From: Bacteroidales bacterium
GTDB lineage: Bacteria > Bacteroidota > Bacteroidia > Bacteroidales > GCA-2748055
Direction of reading: 5' to 3'
Length of the DNA stretch: 64,000 bases
Assembly: GCA_029210585.1 (NCBI GenBank)
Contig: JARGFP010000007.1
Location: 1 to 64,000, forward strand
Within the stretch, counting starts at the first letter, position 1; every line of letters starts with the position of its first letter. Both the position numbers and the translations under genes were made by a program. The notes below the pieces were generated by a model that saw only the letters and a program-made list of their open reading frames with translations, searched no databases and was not told the origin of the DNA. Below are positions 25,964-34,361 of this stretch, one piece after another.

Positions 25964-27769
25964 TTAAAATAATCCGTTGTTCCTGTATATTTCCATTTGC
26001 ACTTCTGAAAATGGCTGAAGTTGCAGGGTCCTGTTGTCTTTCAGCAACGTCATGGTACCTTTTCCAAAGTCCACATGCACCTTGTCACCTGTCTTCACCT
26101 TAAACTGATCCAGGTCGAGACCGGCAAGTATGGGGAAGGCAGAATTAATCGCATTGCGCTCGTAGATGGCTCCAAAAGAGGTCGCTATCACAGCGGCGAT
26201 ACCCAGTGCCCTGAAACAATCCACAGCCTGTTGCCTGGAGCTTCCTGCCCCAAAATTCTTACCTGTCAGGATAATGTCGCCTGGGGTTGCCTGCTGCGCA
26301 AAATCCTCGTATCCTTCCAGGTTACCAAAAGCATGGGCAGCCATTTCACCTGGTTCGGTGATGGCCAGGTGTCGGTTATGAAAGATCATATCGGTATCGA
26401 TATCATCTTCATTGATCACCCACACCCTGCCTTTGACTTCAAGGGGGTTACCATCGCGGGCATCATCCTTTTCCTGGACAGCAGCGGTGGTTTTTTTTCT
26501 CTCAACCGGGCGTGCGGGAATCTCCTTCGGTATCGCGTCGGGCGTGGTAATGTAACCTGCCACTGCTGATGCAGCCACCACGTCGGGTGCTGCGAGGTAG
26601 ACTTCGCCCTGTCCCTGTTTTCCCGGAAAGTTCCGGTTTCCTGTACTGATGGTCACTTCGCCGGGACCGTTTTGCCCCACCTGTCCGGCTGCACATCCTG
26701 CACATCCTGCGTTGGAGATCATCGCCCCGGACTCCCTGAGGTCTTCGATGATACCGGCTTCCAGGGCCTGTTGCCATACCATATCTGTTGCCGGCACGAT
26801 CTTCAGCACCACACCCGGGGCAACTTTCCTGCCTTTCAGGACACAGGCCGCCATCTCGAGGTCACGCATACGGCCATTTGTGCAGCTTCCGATGAAAGCA
26901 GAATCGATCCAGACCGGGGCTTCCGGCACCGGTGCAGTAGCGTGGGGTTTTCCAGGCAGGGACACCAGTTTTCTGAATGTTGTGACATCAAGCTGTTCAA
27001 CGCGATCGTAGGATGCATCATCGTCGGCATACACCGGGTTGATCTTCTGCCTGGCTCTTGATTCACAATACCTGATCACATCCCTGTTGGGAGGGAAGAG
27101 AATAATGATTGCTCCAAGTTCCGTTGCCATGGAAGAGATGGTGATGCGCTCATCCAGTTTCATTTTATCCACCACATCTCCATACAATTCCACTGAATAT
27201 CCGAGCAATGCATTGGCGCCAAACCGGCCGAGCAGGTTCAGTACGATATCCTTGGCGGTGATGTGTCCAGAACGTTCGCCCTGCAGAATGATCTTCACTG
27301 ATGGAGGGACCTTGAACCATATTTTTCCCTTGCTCCAGGCAGCAGCAATATCCCTGTCGCCCATTCCCTGTCCGAATGCTCCCACGGCACCCAGGATATT
27401 GGCATGTGAATCGGTGGAAATTGCTGTTGTTCCCGGAAATGCGAGTCCTTCTTCAATAAGGATATGTGTGCCGATGCCTTTGTTGATGTCGTACACCCTG
27501 ATTCCGTTCTCCCGTGCGAACATCCTGCACTTATGCTGGTTGGCGGCATATTTCTGATCCGATCCGGTGGGATTGCAATCGAAGGTGAAAAAGGTTTTTT
27601 CAGGATCATCTAGCGTGAGCTGATGGTCCAGGATATTCCTGACCACATTGGCTCCGCCGAAATCGCGAGCGACCCTGGCATCGATCTCAACATCAACGAT
27701 GTCTCCCGGACGAACAACAGGAACGCCTGCATGATCGGCAAGTATCTTTTCAATCAGAGTGGATGCCAT
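25964..27769 (-). CDS. Aconitase-superfamily hydro-lyase, fused LeuC-LeuD type (copy 2)
   Basis: A 601-residue one-chain LeuC-LeuD-type [4Fe-4S] dehydratase. Cluster ligands: Cys in FIGSCTNGRMRD and the pair in NAGCAGCAAG, a loop that differs from the CGPCLG of copy 1. The large part spans about 1-410; a charged linker (ERKKTTAAVQEKDD) leads to the LeuD-like swivel part with DDIDTDMIFHNRHLAI and NFGAGSSRQQAVD. The altered cluster loop and swivel motif suggest a substrate different from copy 1. It is the first gene of the unit, behind a good promoter (27790-27819). Candidate activities are isopropylmalate/citramalate-type or 2,3-dimethylmalate-type dehydration or aconitase; unresolved. Confidence 0.86.
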   Translation of the reverse strand: MASTLIEKILADHAGVPVVRPGDIVDVEIDARVARDFGGANVVRNILDHQLTLDDPEKTFFTFDCNPTGSDQKYAANQHKCRMFARENGIRVYDINKGIGTHILIEEGLAFPGTTAISTDSHANILGAVGAFGQGMGDRDIAAAWSKGKIWFKVPPSVKIILQGERSGHITAKDIVLNLLGRFGANALLGYSVELYGDVVDKMKLDERITISSMATELGAIIILFPPNRDVIRYCESRARQKINPVYADDDASYDRVEQLDVTTFRKLVSLPGKPHATAPVPEAPVWIDSAFIGSCTNGRMRDLEMAACVLKGRKVAPGVVLKIVPATDMVWQQALEAGIIEDLRESGAMISNAGCAGCAAGQVGQNGPGEVTISTGNRNFPGKQGQGEVYLAAPDVVAASAVAGYITTPDAIPKEIPARPVERKKTTAAVQEKDDARDGNPLEVKGRVWVINEDDIDTDMIFHNRHLAITEPGEMAAHAFGNLEGYEDFAQQATPGDIILTGKNFGAGSSRQQAVDCFRALGIAAVIATSFGAIYERNAINSAFPILAGLDLDQFKVKTGDKVHVDFGKGTMTLLKDNRTLQLQPFSEVQMEIYRNNGLF

Positions 27770-27789
27770 TTAAATGTATTTTTGAATTG

Positions 27790-27819
27790 TAAAGATACAA
27801 CGCGAACTGTCACATCAAA
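27790..27819 (-). promoter_or_regulatory. Promoter of the hydro-lyase/asnA operon
   Basis: On the minus strand, TTTG (27819-27816), an 18-bp spacer and TATCTTTA (27797-27790) form a near-consensus Bacteroidota promoter 20 bp before the first gene of the operon. Confidence 0.5.
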
Positions 27820-28022
27820 TGTATTTTACAACACTTCGTTGCATCTTTATACCTCACTGCTGCGCTTCATCGGGGTCCTGGTCGCAAAGATGTAAAAATT
27901 TCGATTGCATCCATTTCATACTTCTTCCCAGGTGCGACAAAAATATTAAAAAATTCATATTAATTGCACCGGGGCCCGGTCATCCATTCTGTTTTTCCGG
28001 CATTCCTTCTATCTTTGCGGCC

Positions 28023-29234
28023 ATGACTGCTCATCCCAATATACCCAGGCTGTATATTATCAAGATTGCCAAGTGGTTCATGCTGTACATGCCAGTCGTT
28101 GTGCTTTTTTACGAAAGCAATGGCCTGAAGATGAAAGACATCATGGTATTGCAGGCCATCTACTCCATTGTCATTGTCATCCTCGAGATCCCTTCCGGAT
28201 ACCTGGCCGATGTCTGGGGCCGGAAGCGCACCATGTTGCTTGGCGCCGTGATGGGTGTTGCGGGCTTTGTCATGTACGGTTTCAGCTTCGGTTTCTGGGG
28301 ATTCCTGGTGGCCGAGATCATTCTCGGAATCGGACAGAGCTGTGTTTCGGGTGCCGATTCAGCCATGTTGTACGATTCGCTCCTGGAGCGCAAGCAGCAG
28401 CGCAGGTACAGTCGCTTCGAGGGCAGGATTACCTCACTTGGGAATGTCGCCGAAGCCGCTGCAGCCCTGCTGAGCATTGCGCTGGTCACCATTTCGCTGC
28501 GAACCCCCTACTACGGTCAGATTCTGGTGGCAGCGATCGCGGTTCCTGCGGCCCTGACCCTCCGGGAACCGTTGCGCCACAAACAATTGATGAACAAGGA
28601 CTTCAGGGAGATTCTCGATGTGTCGAAATTTGCCTTGTTCGGAAGCAGGATTCTCCGCAGGAACATCCTGTTTTCGGCGTTTACCGGGTGTGCCACCCTT
28701 ACCATGGCGTGGTTTGCCCAGAAATTTTTTGAATATAACGGGATCGACAAGGTATGGTTCGGACTGCTTTGGGCTGCACTCAACCTCACTGTCGCATTTG
28801 CCTCCTTTTTTGCTTACCGGCTCGAATCCTTTTTGCAACCGAAGGGAACAATCATCCTCATCAGTCTTGCCATACCGCTGGGCTACCTGGCGCTTTCCAT
28901 TTCCGGACTGGTTTCCGGGCTTATCATCCTGTTCTCATTCTACCTGGTAAGGGGCTATGCCACGCCGGTGCTGAAAGATTACATCAACCGGGTAACCGGG
29001 TCGGAAGTACGGGCCACGGTGCTCTCCGTCAGGAATTTTATCATCAGGATCAATTTCTCGGTCGCCGGACCACTGCTGGGATGGGCCAACGACATGTACG
29101 ATTTGCCAACTGCGCTCATGCTGGGCGGCATCATTTTCCTTATCCTGAATGTATTTACCGGGATCCTGTTCCTGGCCATGAGGGGGACCATGAACGACAA
29201 GGCACGTTATATTTCCAAAACCAGGCCATCATGA
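28023..29234 (+). CDS. MFS transporter
   Basis: A 403-residue major facilitator with about 12 membrane segments. The MFS loop 2-3 motif is visible as GYLADVWGRKRTMLLGAV, with an earlier LQAIYSIVIVILEIPSG helix. The ATG at 28023 is chosen, since the upstream 68 codons are not membrane-like and a TATCTTTG box (28010-28017) lies only 5 bp before this ATG, which would make the message leaderless or nearly so. Substrate cannot be inferred. The last 28 bp overlap the 3' end of the convergent MBL hydrolase gene. Confidence 0.88.
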   Translation: MTAHPNIPRLYIIKIAKWFMLYMPVVVLFYESNGLKMKDIMVLQAIYSIVIVILEIPSGYLADVWGRKRTMLLGAVMGVAGFVMYGFSFGFWGFLVAEIILGIGQSCVSGADSAMLYDSLLERKQQRRYSRFEGRITSLGNVAEAAAALLSIALVTISLRTPYYGQILVAAIAVPAALTLREPLRHKQLMNKDFREILDVSKFALFGSRILRRNILFSAFTGCATLTMAWFAQKFFEYNGIDKVWFGLLWAALNLTVAFASFFAYRLESFLQPKGTIILISLAIPLGYLALSISGLVSGLIILFSFYLVRGYATPVLKDYINRVTGSEVRATVLSVRNFIIRINFSVAGPLLGWANDMYDLPTALMLGGIIFLILNVFTGILFLAMRGTMNDKARYISKTRPS

Positions 29235-29968
29235 GCAGCCTGCATGCCTTCGGGCAATTCCTTTTCAAAGCCTTCCGTACGCCCCATCTGGTGAGAGATA
29301 TGGGTAATATAGCCATGTGTTGCCCCCAGTTCCCTGTAGAGTGCCGCAGCCTCAGAAAGGGTGAAGTGTGAATGGTGTTTTTCCCTGCGCAACGCTCCAA
29401 TCACCACATGGTTGAGTCCGGTCAGTTTCTTCTTTTCTACTGCTGAAATGAAATTGGCATCCACAAGGTAGGCGAAGTTCCCGATTCTGAAACCAAGTAC
29501 AGGCATATCGGCATGCTGCATACGGATGGGGACAAAACTGATCCCTGCTACCGAAAATGGCTTGTCCGGGATCTCATGAAGGATGACATTTGGTACGCCC
29601 GGGTATTTATCTTCAACAAAGACATATGGAAAGGAGATCCGGATGGAACGCAGTACCCGCTTTTCACCATACAAATCCATGGATTTTCGCTGCAGGAAAT
29701 TAAACGACCTGATATCATCCATCCCTGCAATGTGGTCACGGTGTTCGTGGGTGTAGATGACCGCATCAAGACGCGTAACCTTTTCCCGGAGCATCTGCTG
29801 CCTGAAATCGGGTCCTGTATCGAGTATTACCGTATTTTCGCCGTTTTGCAAGAGAATCGAGGACCTGAGCCGGTTGTCATGGGGATCGGGCGAGGTGCAT
29901 GCGTGGCACTGGCAGCCAATAACCGGCACCCCCTGGGAAGTTCCTGTACCTAAAAATGTGATCTTCAA
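29207..29968 (-). CDS. MBL-fold metallo-hydrolase (PhnP/RNase Z-like)
   Basis: A 253-residue metallo-beta-lactamase-fold hydrolase. The metal-binding motif is YTHEHRDHIAGMDD (HxHxDH), preceded by LDTGPDFRQQ, with later His in RMQHADMPV and HITHISHQMG and an Asp in YLVDANFIS. The N-terminus MKITFLGTGTSQGVPVIGC contains a Cys pair (CQCHAC) as in PhnP-like phosphodiesterases. It probably hydrolyses a cyclic or linear phosphodiester in the cytosol; the substrate is unknown. The gene ends inside the MFS gene tail (28-bp convergent overlap). Confidence 0.9.
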   Translation of the reverse strand: MKITFLGTGTSQGVPVIGCQCHACTSPDPHDNRLRSSILLQNGENTVILDTGPDFRQQMLREKVTRLDAVIYTHEHRDHIAGMDDIRSFNFLQRKSMDLYGEKRVLRSIRISFPYVFVEDKYPGVPNVILHEIPDKPFSVAGISFVPIRMQHADMPVLGFRIGNFAYLVDANFISAVEKKKLTGLNHVVIGALRREKHHSHFTLSEAAALYRELGATHGYITHISHQMGRTEGFEKELPEGMQAAHDGLVLEI

Positions 29969-30059
29969 TTTTTAATTTATTCTGGGTGAACCCGAAAATA
30001 GTCATTTTACCCGGAAGGGGAATGAAATATGTGAAAACTGTGTTATTTTTAAGAAAAAA

Positions 30060-30770
30060 ATGATGGCTGGAAACCTTTACCTGGTCCCGAACTCGCTCGG
30101 GAGCAACGATACGGATGATTTTTTGCCTGCCAACTTCAAACCGGTAATAACCGGGCTCAGGTATTTCGTTGTTGAAAACACCCGCAATGCCCGGCGCTAC
30201 CTGAAGTCGATCGACCAGCAGATCGATATCGACGCGATCACGTTTTATGAGCTGAACAAACGTACAGATGCGGCTATTGTGCCAAAATTTCTGCAACCGG
30301 CAATGGAGGGCAACCATCTTGGTATGATTTCTGAAGCGGGTCTTCCCGGGGTGGCTGACCCGGGGGCCTCCCTGGTGAGCCTGGCGCATCAAAAGCAGAT
30401 TCGTGTTATTCCGATCACCGGTCCTTCTTCCATGTTCCTGGCGCTCATGGGTTCCGGCTTCAATGGCCAGCAATTTCGTTTTTCAGGCTACCTTCCTGTT
30501 CAGCGAAATGAACGCATTCATGCGATCAGACAACTGGAGCGCCTCACCGAGAAAAAGAATGAAACGCAGATCTTCATGGAAACCCCATACCGCAACAATG
30601 CCTTGCTTGCTGACCTTTACAGTGCATGCAAGGAACATACGATGCTGTGCATTGCTGTTGACCTGACCATGGAGACGGAGATGATCAGGACCGCGCCAGT
30701 GGGTTGGTGGCAAAAGAAAAAGCCGGATCTGCACAAGCGTCCGGCTGTATTTCTTCTTGGCAATACCTGA
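30060..30770 (+). CDS. RsmI-like tetrapyrrole-methylase-family SAM methyltransferase
   Basis: A 236-residue SAM-dependent methyltransferase with the tetrapyrrole methylase fold, close to RsmI, which 2'-O-methylates C1402 of 16S rRNA. Visible motifs: LYLVPNSLG at the N-terminus, GMISEAGLPGVADPGASLV in the SAM pocket, and ITGPSSMFLALMGSGFNGQQF. Bacteroidota carry a shorter branch of this family, annotated variously as RsmI or SAM methyltransferase, so the exact RNA target is inferred. Two ATGs in tandem (30060, 30063) are possible starts. It converges with the FKBP gene, 5 bp away. Confidence 0.85.
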   Translation: MMAGNLYLVPNSLGSNDTDDFLPANFKPVITGLRYFVVENTRNARRYLKSIDQQIDIDAITFYELNKRTDAAIVPKFLQPAMEGNHLGMISEAGLPGVADPGASLVSLAHQKQIRVIPITGPSSMFLALMGSGFNGQQFRFSGYLPVQRNERIHAIRQLERLTEKKNETQIFMETPYRNNALLADLYSACKEHTMLCIAVDLTMETEMIRTAPVGWWQKKKPDLHKRPAVFLLGNT

Positions 30771-30775
30771 TTGGA

Positions 30776-31738
30776 TCAGTCTTTTTCCGTATCCGGAACA
30801 TTCTTTGTCACCTCGATATCAAACAGGAGTGCTTCGTAAGGTGGAATGGCGTTTTTGCCCGTTCCTGATGCCTTGGAGCCTTCTTCTCCGTAGGCCAGCT
30901 CGTGCGGGATCAGCAATTGCCCGGCACCACCGTACCTGAAATACTTCAGTCCAAGGTCCCAACCTCTGATCACATCGCCTTCCCCAACTGTTACCGTCAT
31001 GCCTGATGCTTTTCCCTCGTTGCTGTCAAATACCCTGCCGTCGAGCAGCTGTCCGGTATAGAACACCTCTACATTTTTGCCATCGGAAATTTGTGCTGAA
31101 TCTCCCGCCACACCGGGGATATAATACATAACTGCCGCGGTCTCGCTATCTCGAATGGGATAGGCTGTGGGGTGTGCTGCCAGGAAGGAATCGATCTTCA
31201 TCTGTTCCCATGCAACGGGATCTCCGATCACCTCCAGCAACTGCACGTCGTACATGAGTGATTCGAATTTTCCAATATTGCCAAGCCCTTTTTCGCCATA
31301 CCCCAGGTCACTCTTGAAGATAAGCCGGGAGATGCCTCCTTCCTTCATCATGGAAAGTCCTTCTCTCAGTCCTTCCATCTCCGTGCCATGCTGGTACTTG
31401 TATGGTCCGTACAATACTCCGCTATTGTAAAGGTTATAATCCCTGGCCCATTCCTCATCATAGGTATCCACTACTGTCTCGTCGGGAATGGTATAGGCAA
31501 GGTAGTTGATCAGTACCCAGTCACCTGAATCGGGAGACGCACCGGAACCGGCTTCATATTCGATATAGTAGAGACCGCTTTCCGTGGGTTGCAGGTTGGG
31601 GTAATTCGCATCCATATACAGCTGGAAATAGCGGTCTTCCTCTTCGATGAATGATTCATAATCGAATTCTTCCTGGCATCCGATGACCGGCAACAGGAAG
31701 GCCAGTATCCATATTTTTCTGAAAAGGTTCTTTTGCAT
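30776..31738 (-). CDS. Lipoprotein with two FKBP-type prolyl isomerase domains
   Basis: A 320-residue envelope peptidyl-prolyl isomerase. The start at 31738 gives a lipoprotein signal (lipobox VIGC); the longer frame from 31810 would place the signal internally. A TAGATTTG box on the minus strand (31773-31766) also sits downstream of that upstream ATG and supports the shorter form. Two FKBP-like domains follow: the first (about 60-180) has GLREGLSMMKEGGISRLIFK, the second (about 195-315) has VEVFYTGQLLDGRVFDSNEG and LKYFRYGGAGQLLIPHELAYG. Likely role: folding of outer-membrane or surface proteins. It groups with the gldI-like gene just upstream. Confidence 0.9.
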   Translation of the reverse strand: MQKNLFRKIWILAFLLPVIGCQEEFDYESFIEEEDRYFQLYMDANYPNLQPTESGLYYIEYEAGSGASPDSGDWVLINYLAYTIPDETVVDTYDEEWARDYNLYNSGVLYGPYKYQHGTEMEGLREGLSMMKEGGISRLIFKSDLGYGEKGLGNIGKFESLMYDVQLLEVIGDPVAWEQMKIDSFLAAHPTAYPIRDSETAAVMYYIPGVAGDSAQISDGKNVEVFYTGQLLDGRVFDSNEGKASGMTVTVGEGDVIRGWDLGLKYFRYGGAGQLLIPHELAYGEEGSKASGTGKNAIPPYEALLFDIEVTKNVPDTEKD

Positions 31739-31973
31739 GTTGATATAAATTTCTGAAATCAGGTACAAATCTACACAGAGTCTCTCAATAATCTGCAGTG
31801 GCTGGATCATAATGTTCCTGCACAGGGTGCGTGATATCTATAAACTGCAGTATAACAATCTATTCGATAACTTAAAAAATATCAGTATAACGTAATTACC
31901 AATCATTACGGACTACCACTACATAACAGTTACTTACAGATGCATCCATGCATTACAAGGTTGCGTACTTCTG

Positions 31974-32504
31974 TCATCTTTTTACTTCGAGCACTTCTGC
32001 TGTGATCAATAAAACGGCAGAACCGGGAATACATTGTCCGTCGCCAAAATTTCCATGTGCCAGGTAGGGAGGTACCAGGAACCGGGCTTTTCCTCCTTCG
32101 CGCATCAGCCGCAAACCTTCCTCGAGGCCTGATTCGATGTTCCCCTTCCCTGAAATGATTTTTTTCGGTTCTTTCCTGCCGGCAGCGTAGCAGACATTGC
32201 CATTCAGCAACCTTGTCTGGTAAGTGTACACTACCAGCTTGTCCTTTTCAACGGCAGGTCCGCTGCCGCGATCCAGCATTTCGTACCATAATCCCGTGGA
32301 AGTTTCTGTCATATCCCATCCTGCCCGGTCGGCAAAAGCCATAATATGTTCCCTGTGCCGCTCACGGATATACTGGTTGGTCTCGATGAGTGAACGGTTC
32401 ACTGTTGCACCGGGTACTTCCGGGCGTTCCTGCACCGGTGGTTTGCAGGATGCCAGGATGAATAAGGCAGCAAGAAGGAAAGCCGGGGTATTATTGAAGT
32501 TCAT
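31974..32504 (-). CDS. FKBP-type prolyl isomerase lipoprotein, GldI-like
   Basis: A 176-residue lipoprotein with one FKBP domain. The ATG at 32504 gives lipobox ILASC; the open frame extends 32 codons into the preceding gene. FKBP features: GLWYEMLDRGSGPAVEKD, VVYTYQTRLLNG, and GLEEGLRLMREGGKARFLVP followed by LAHGNFGDGQCIPG. In gliding Bacteroidota, GldI is a lipoprotein of this kind encoded next to a DHH phosphoesterase and ndk, the same neighbours as here. Whether this organism glides is unknown; a role in folding T9SS or outer-membrane parts is plausible. Its 5' end overlaps the nrnA-like gene by 14 bp. Confidence 0.8.
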   Translation of the reverse strand: MNFNNTPAFLLAALFILASCKPPVQERPEVPGATVNRSLIETNQYIRERHREHIMAFADRAGWDMTETSTGLWYEMLDRGSGPAVEKDKLVVYTYQTRLLNGNVCYAAGRKEPKKIISGKGNIESGLEEGLRLMREGGKARFLVPPYLAHGNFGDGQCIPGSAVLLITAEVLEVKR

Positions 32505-33504
32505 CTTTAAATTCAGACAGTATTGATTCAAATTTTTCAATTGTTTTATCAAGCGGCAAATCATATTCACCACCAGCAGCATTGATATGTCCCCCACCAC
32601 GGAAATACTTTGCAGCGAGGTGGTCCACCGAAAATTCGCCCTTGGAACGCAGGGAGATCTTTACATGGTCCTTTTTCTCCATAAAGAGGGCCGTTACGCG
32701 TATCCCCTTGATGCTAAAGGGTATATTAACAATTCCTTCGGTATCACCTACCTGGTGATTGAACTGCTTGAGCTCTTCACGCGTGAGGCTGATATAGGCT
32801 GCGTGGTACTCCGGAAGCACCACCATTTTCTCCGACATGCAATAGCCCAGGAGTTTCATACGTTTCTCAGAGTAGCTGTCATAGACATTGGTAAAGATCT
32901 GGTCCTTATCGACTCCCGCTGTTACCAGTTCACCTGCAATATTGAATATCTCGGCATAGGAGGAGCCATACCTGAAATTACCGGTGTCGGTCATGATTGC
33001 CACATACAGGCAGGTGGCAATGTCCTTGTCGAGAAAACTTGATCCGTCGATCTCTTTCATCAGCAGGTAGATCATTTCTCCGGCAGAACCTCTCCACGAT
33101 TCTGAGATGACAACATCAGCGAAGTCAACCGGGTTTTCATGGTGATCGATCAGGATGCGCAGGGCCGTTGATTCACTGAAGTCCTTTTCCAGTTTTCCCA
33201 TGCGTCCCGGGTCGTTGAAATCGACCAGGAAGATGGTCCCGGCGCTGCTGACCGACTTTTTGCATGCCTCACTGTTGTTCTTATAAGTCAACACCATGTC
33301 GAATCCGGGCATCCAACGCAGGAAGTCGGGGACTTCGTTCGGGATGATTACGTCAACGGGCACTCCTTTTTTCTTCAGGTACAACGCCAGTGCATTGCTG
33401 GATCCAATGGCATCCCCATCCGGATTGATATGTGAGATCACCACCACCGGTTCCTTCTGCTCAATGACCGCCCTTATTTTTTCTTTAGCCTGCTTGTTCA
33501 ACAT
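32491..33504 (-). CDS. DHH-family phosphoesterase, NrnA-like (nanoRNase/pAp phosphatase)
   Basis: A 337-residue DHH/DHHA1 phosphoesterase. The DHH part shows HINPDGDAIGSSNALALYL, FLVDFNDPGRMGKL, and ILIDHHENPVDFADV with the DHH triad; the DHHA1 part ends with KYFRGGGHINAAGGEYDLP, which binds the nucleotide tail. NrnA-type enzymes finish RNA decay by cleaving 2-5-mer RNAs and also dephosphorylate pAp, a by-product of PAPS-dependent sulfur metabolism. The gene runs into the GldI-like lipoprotein gene (14-bp overlap) and is divergent from ndk. Confidence 0.92.
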   Translation of the reverse strand: MLNKQAKEKIRAVIEQKEPVVVISHINPDGDAIGSSNALALYLKKKGVPVDVIIPNEVPDFLRWMPGFDMVLTYKNNSEACKKSVSSAGTIFLVDFNDPGRMGKLEKDFSESTALRILIDHHENPVDFADVVISESWRGSAGEMIYLLMKEIDGSSFLDKDIATCLYVAIMTDTGNFRYGSSYAEIFNIAGELVTAGVDKDQIFTNVYDSYSEKRMKLLGYCMSEKMVVLPEYHAAYISLTREELKQFNHQVGDTEGIVNIPFSIKGIRVTALFMEKKDHVKISLRSKGEFSVDHLAAKYFRGGGHINAAGGEYDLPLDKTIEKFESILSEFKDELQ

Positions 33505-33564
33505 TACATATTATATATTAGGAAGTTATACCCAAATCAAACCCCAAAAGTAAAAAATATATCC

Positions 33565-33594
33565 ATTGTGCTTAACAAATCTTATCTATATTTG
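33565..33594 (+). promoter_or_regulatory. Promoter of ndk
   Basis: ATTG (33565-33568), an 18-bp spacer and TATATTTG (33587-33594) match the Bacteroidota -33/-7 layout, 32 bp upstream of the ndk start. The leader contains a possible weak ribosome binding site (GAAGGA). Confidence 0.6.
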
Positions 33595-33626
33595 TTAAGG
33601 AGTCTATATCAGAAAAACGAAGGAAC

Positions 33627-34046
33627 ATGACTGGAAATATTACATTTACAATGATCAAGCCTGCTGCAGTTGAAAGTGGTTACACCGGCGCCATCCTCCA
33701 TATGATTACTGAAAACGGGTTCAGGATCAGTGCACTGAAGCAACTTCAGATGACCCGTAAGGATGCAGAGACATTTTACATGGTGCACAAGGATCGTCCG
33801 TTCTACAACGACCTGGTTGGATTCATGAGTTCAGGGCCGATCGTGGCTGCTATCCTGGAAAAGGAAAATGCCGTAGAGGAATACCGGAAGCTCATTGGCG
33901 CTACTGATCCCGGCAAAGCCCTGGAGGGCACCATTCGCAAATTGTTTGCGAAATCAGTTCAGCAAAACGCAGTGCACGGGTCCGATTCTGATGAAAACGC
34001 GGCCATCGAGGCTGCCTTCTTTTTTGCAGAAAGGGAGCGTTTCTAG
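33627..34046 (+). CDS. ndk: Nucleoside-diphosphate kinase
   Basis: A 139-residue NDP kinase that moves the gamma-phosphate of ATP to other nucleoside diphosphates through a phospho-His. Signatures: [19 protein letters not shown] at the N-terminus, [20 protein letters not shown] in the middle, and the active-site [20 protein letters not shown] with the catalytic His. Length fits the family. It is monocistronic with its own promoter, divergent from the nrnA-like gene and convergent with the DUF721 gene. Confidence 0.97.
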   Translation: MTGNITFTMIKPAAVESGYTGAILHMITENGFRISALKQLQMTRKDAETFYMVHKDRPFYNDLVGFMSSGPIVAAILEKENAVEEYRKLIGATDPGKALEGTIRKLFAKSVQQNAVHGSDSDENAAIEAAFFFAERERF

Positions 34047-34068
34047 CGTAGTGGCATCTGCATCCCTG

Positions 34069-34359
34069 TCACCTGATAATCACATCATCGATTACCTCGG
34101 CACCGGCAGTTTCATTGAGCCTTCTTACGATATCCCCCTTGATCATGGTGAGTTCATTCCGCATCACGGAAGAGTGAATCTTTACGAATAGTTTACGGTC
34201 CTTCACGTAGATCGACCTGGTTGCCAGGGCCACACTTTTGCCAAGCAGGGTATTCCAGGCTTTGGTGATACGGTATTCTGCCAGTCCATGTTGCAGGTTG
34301 TTGGCCCGCACAAAATCATCCAGCAGTGATCCTATTTTTTTTTCCTTTTTGCGTTCCAT
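34069..34359 (-). CDS. DUF721 (DciA-like) protein
   Basis: A 96-residue protein of the DUF721 family. Recognisable blocks: the N-terminal helix IGSLLDDFVRANNLQHGLAE, then ITKAWNTLLGKSVALAT and the beta strands SIYVKDRKLFVKIHSSVMRN. DciA relatives help load the replicative helicase in bacteria without DnaC/DnaI. Starts 2 bp after the recF stop codon, the usual recF-DUF721 pairing in this phylum, so the two are co-translated. Confidence 0.88.
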   Translation of the reverse strand: MERKKEKKIGSLLDDFVRANNLQHGLAEYRITKAWNTLLGKSVALATRSIYVKDRKLFVKIHSSVMRNELTMIKGDIVRRLNETAGAEVIDDVIIR

Positions 34360-34361
34360 CG

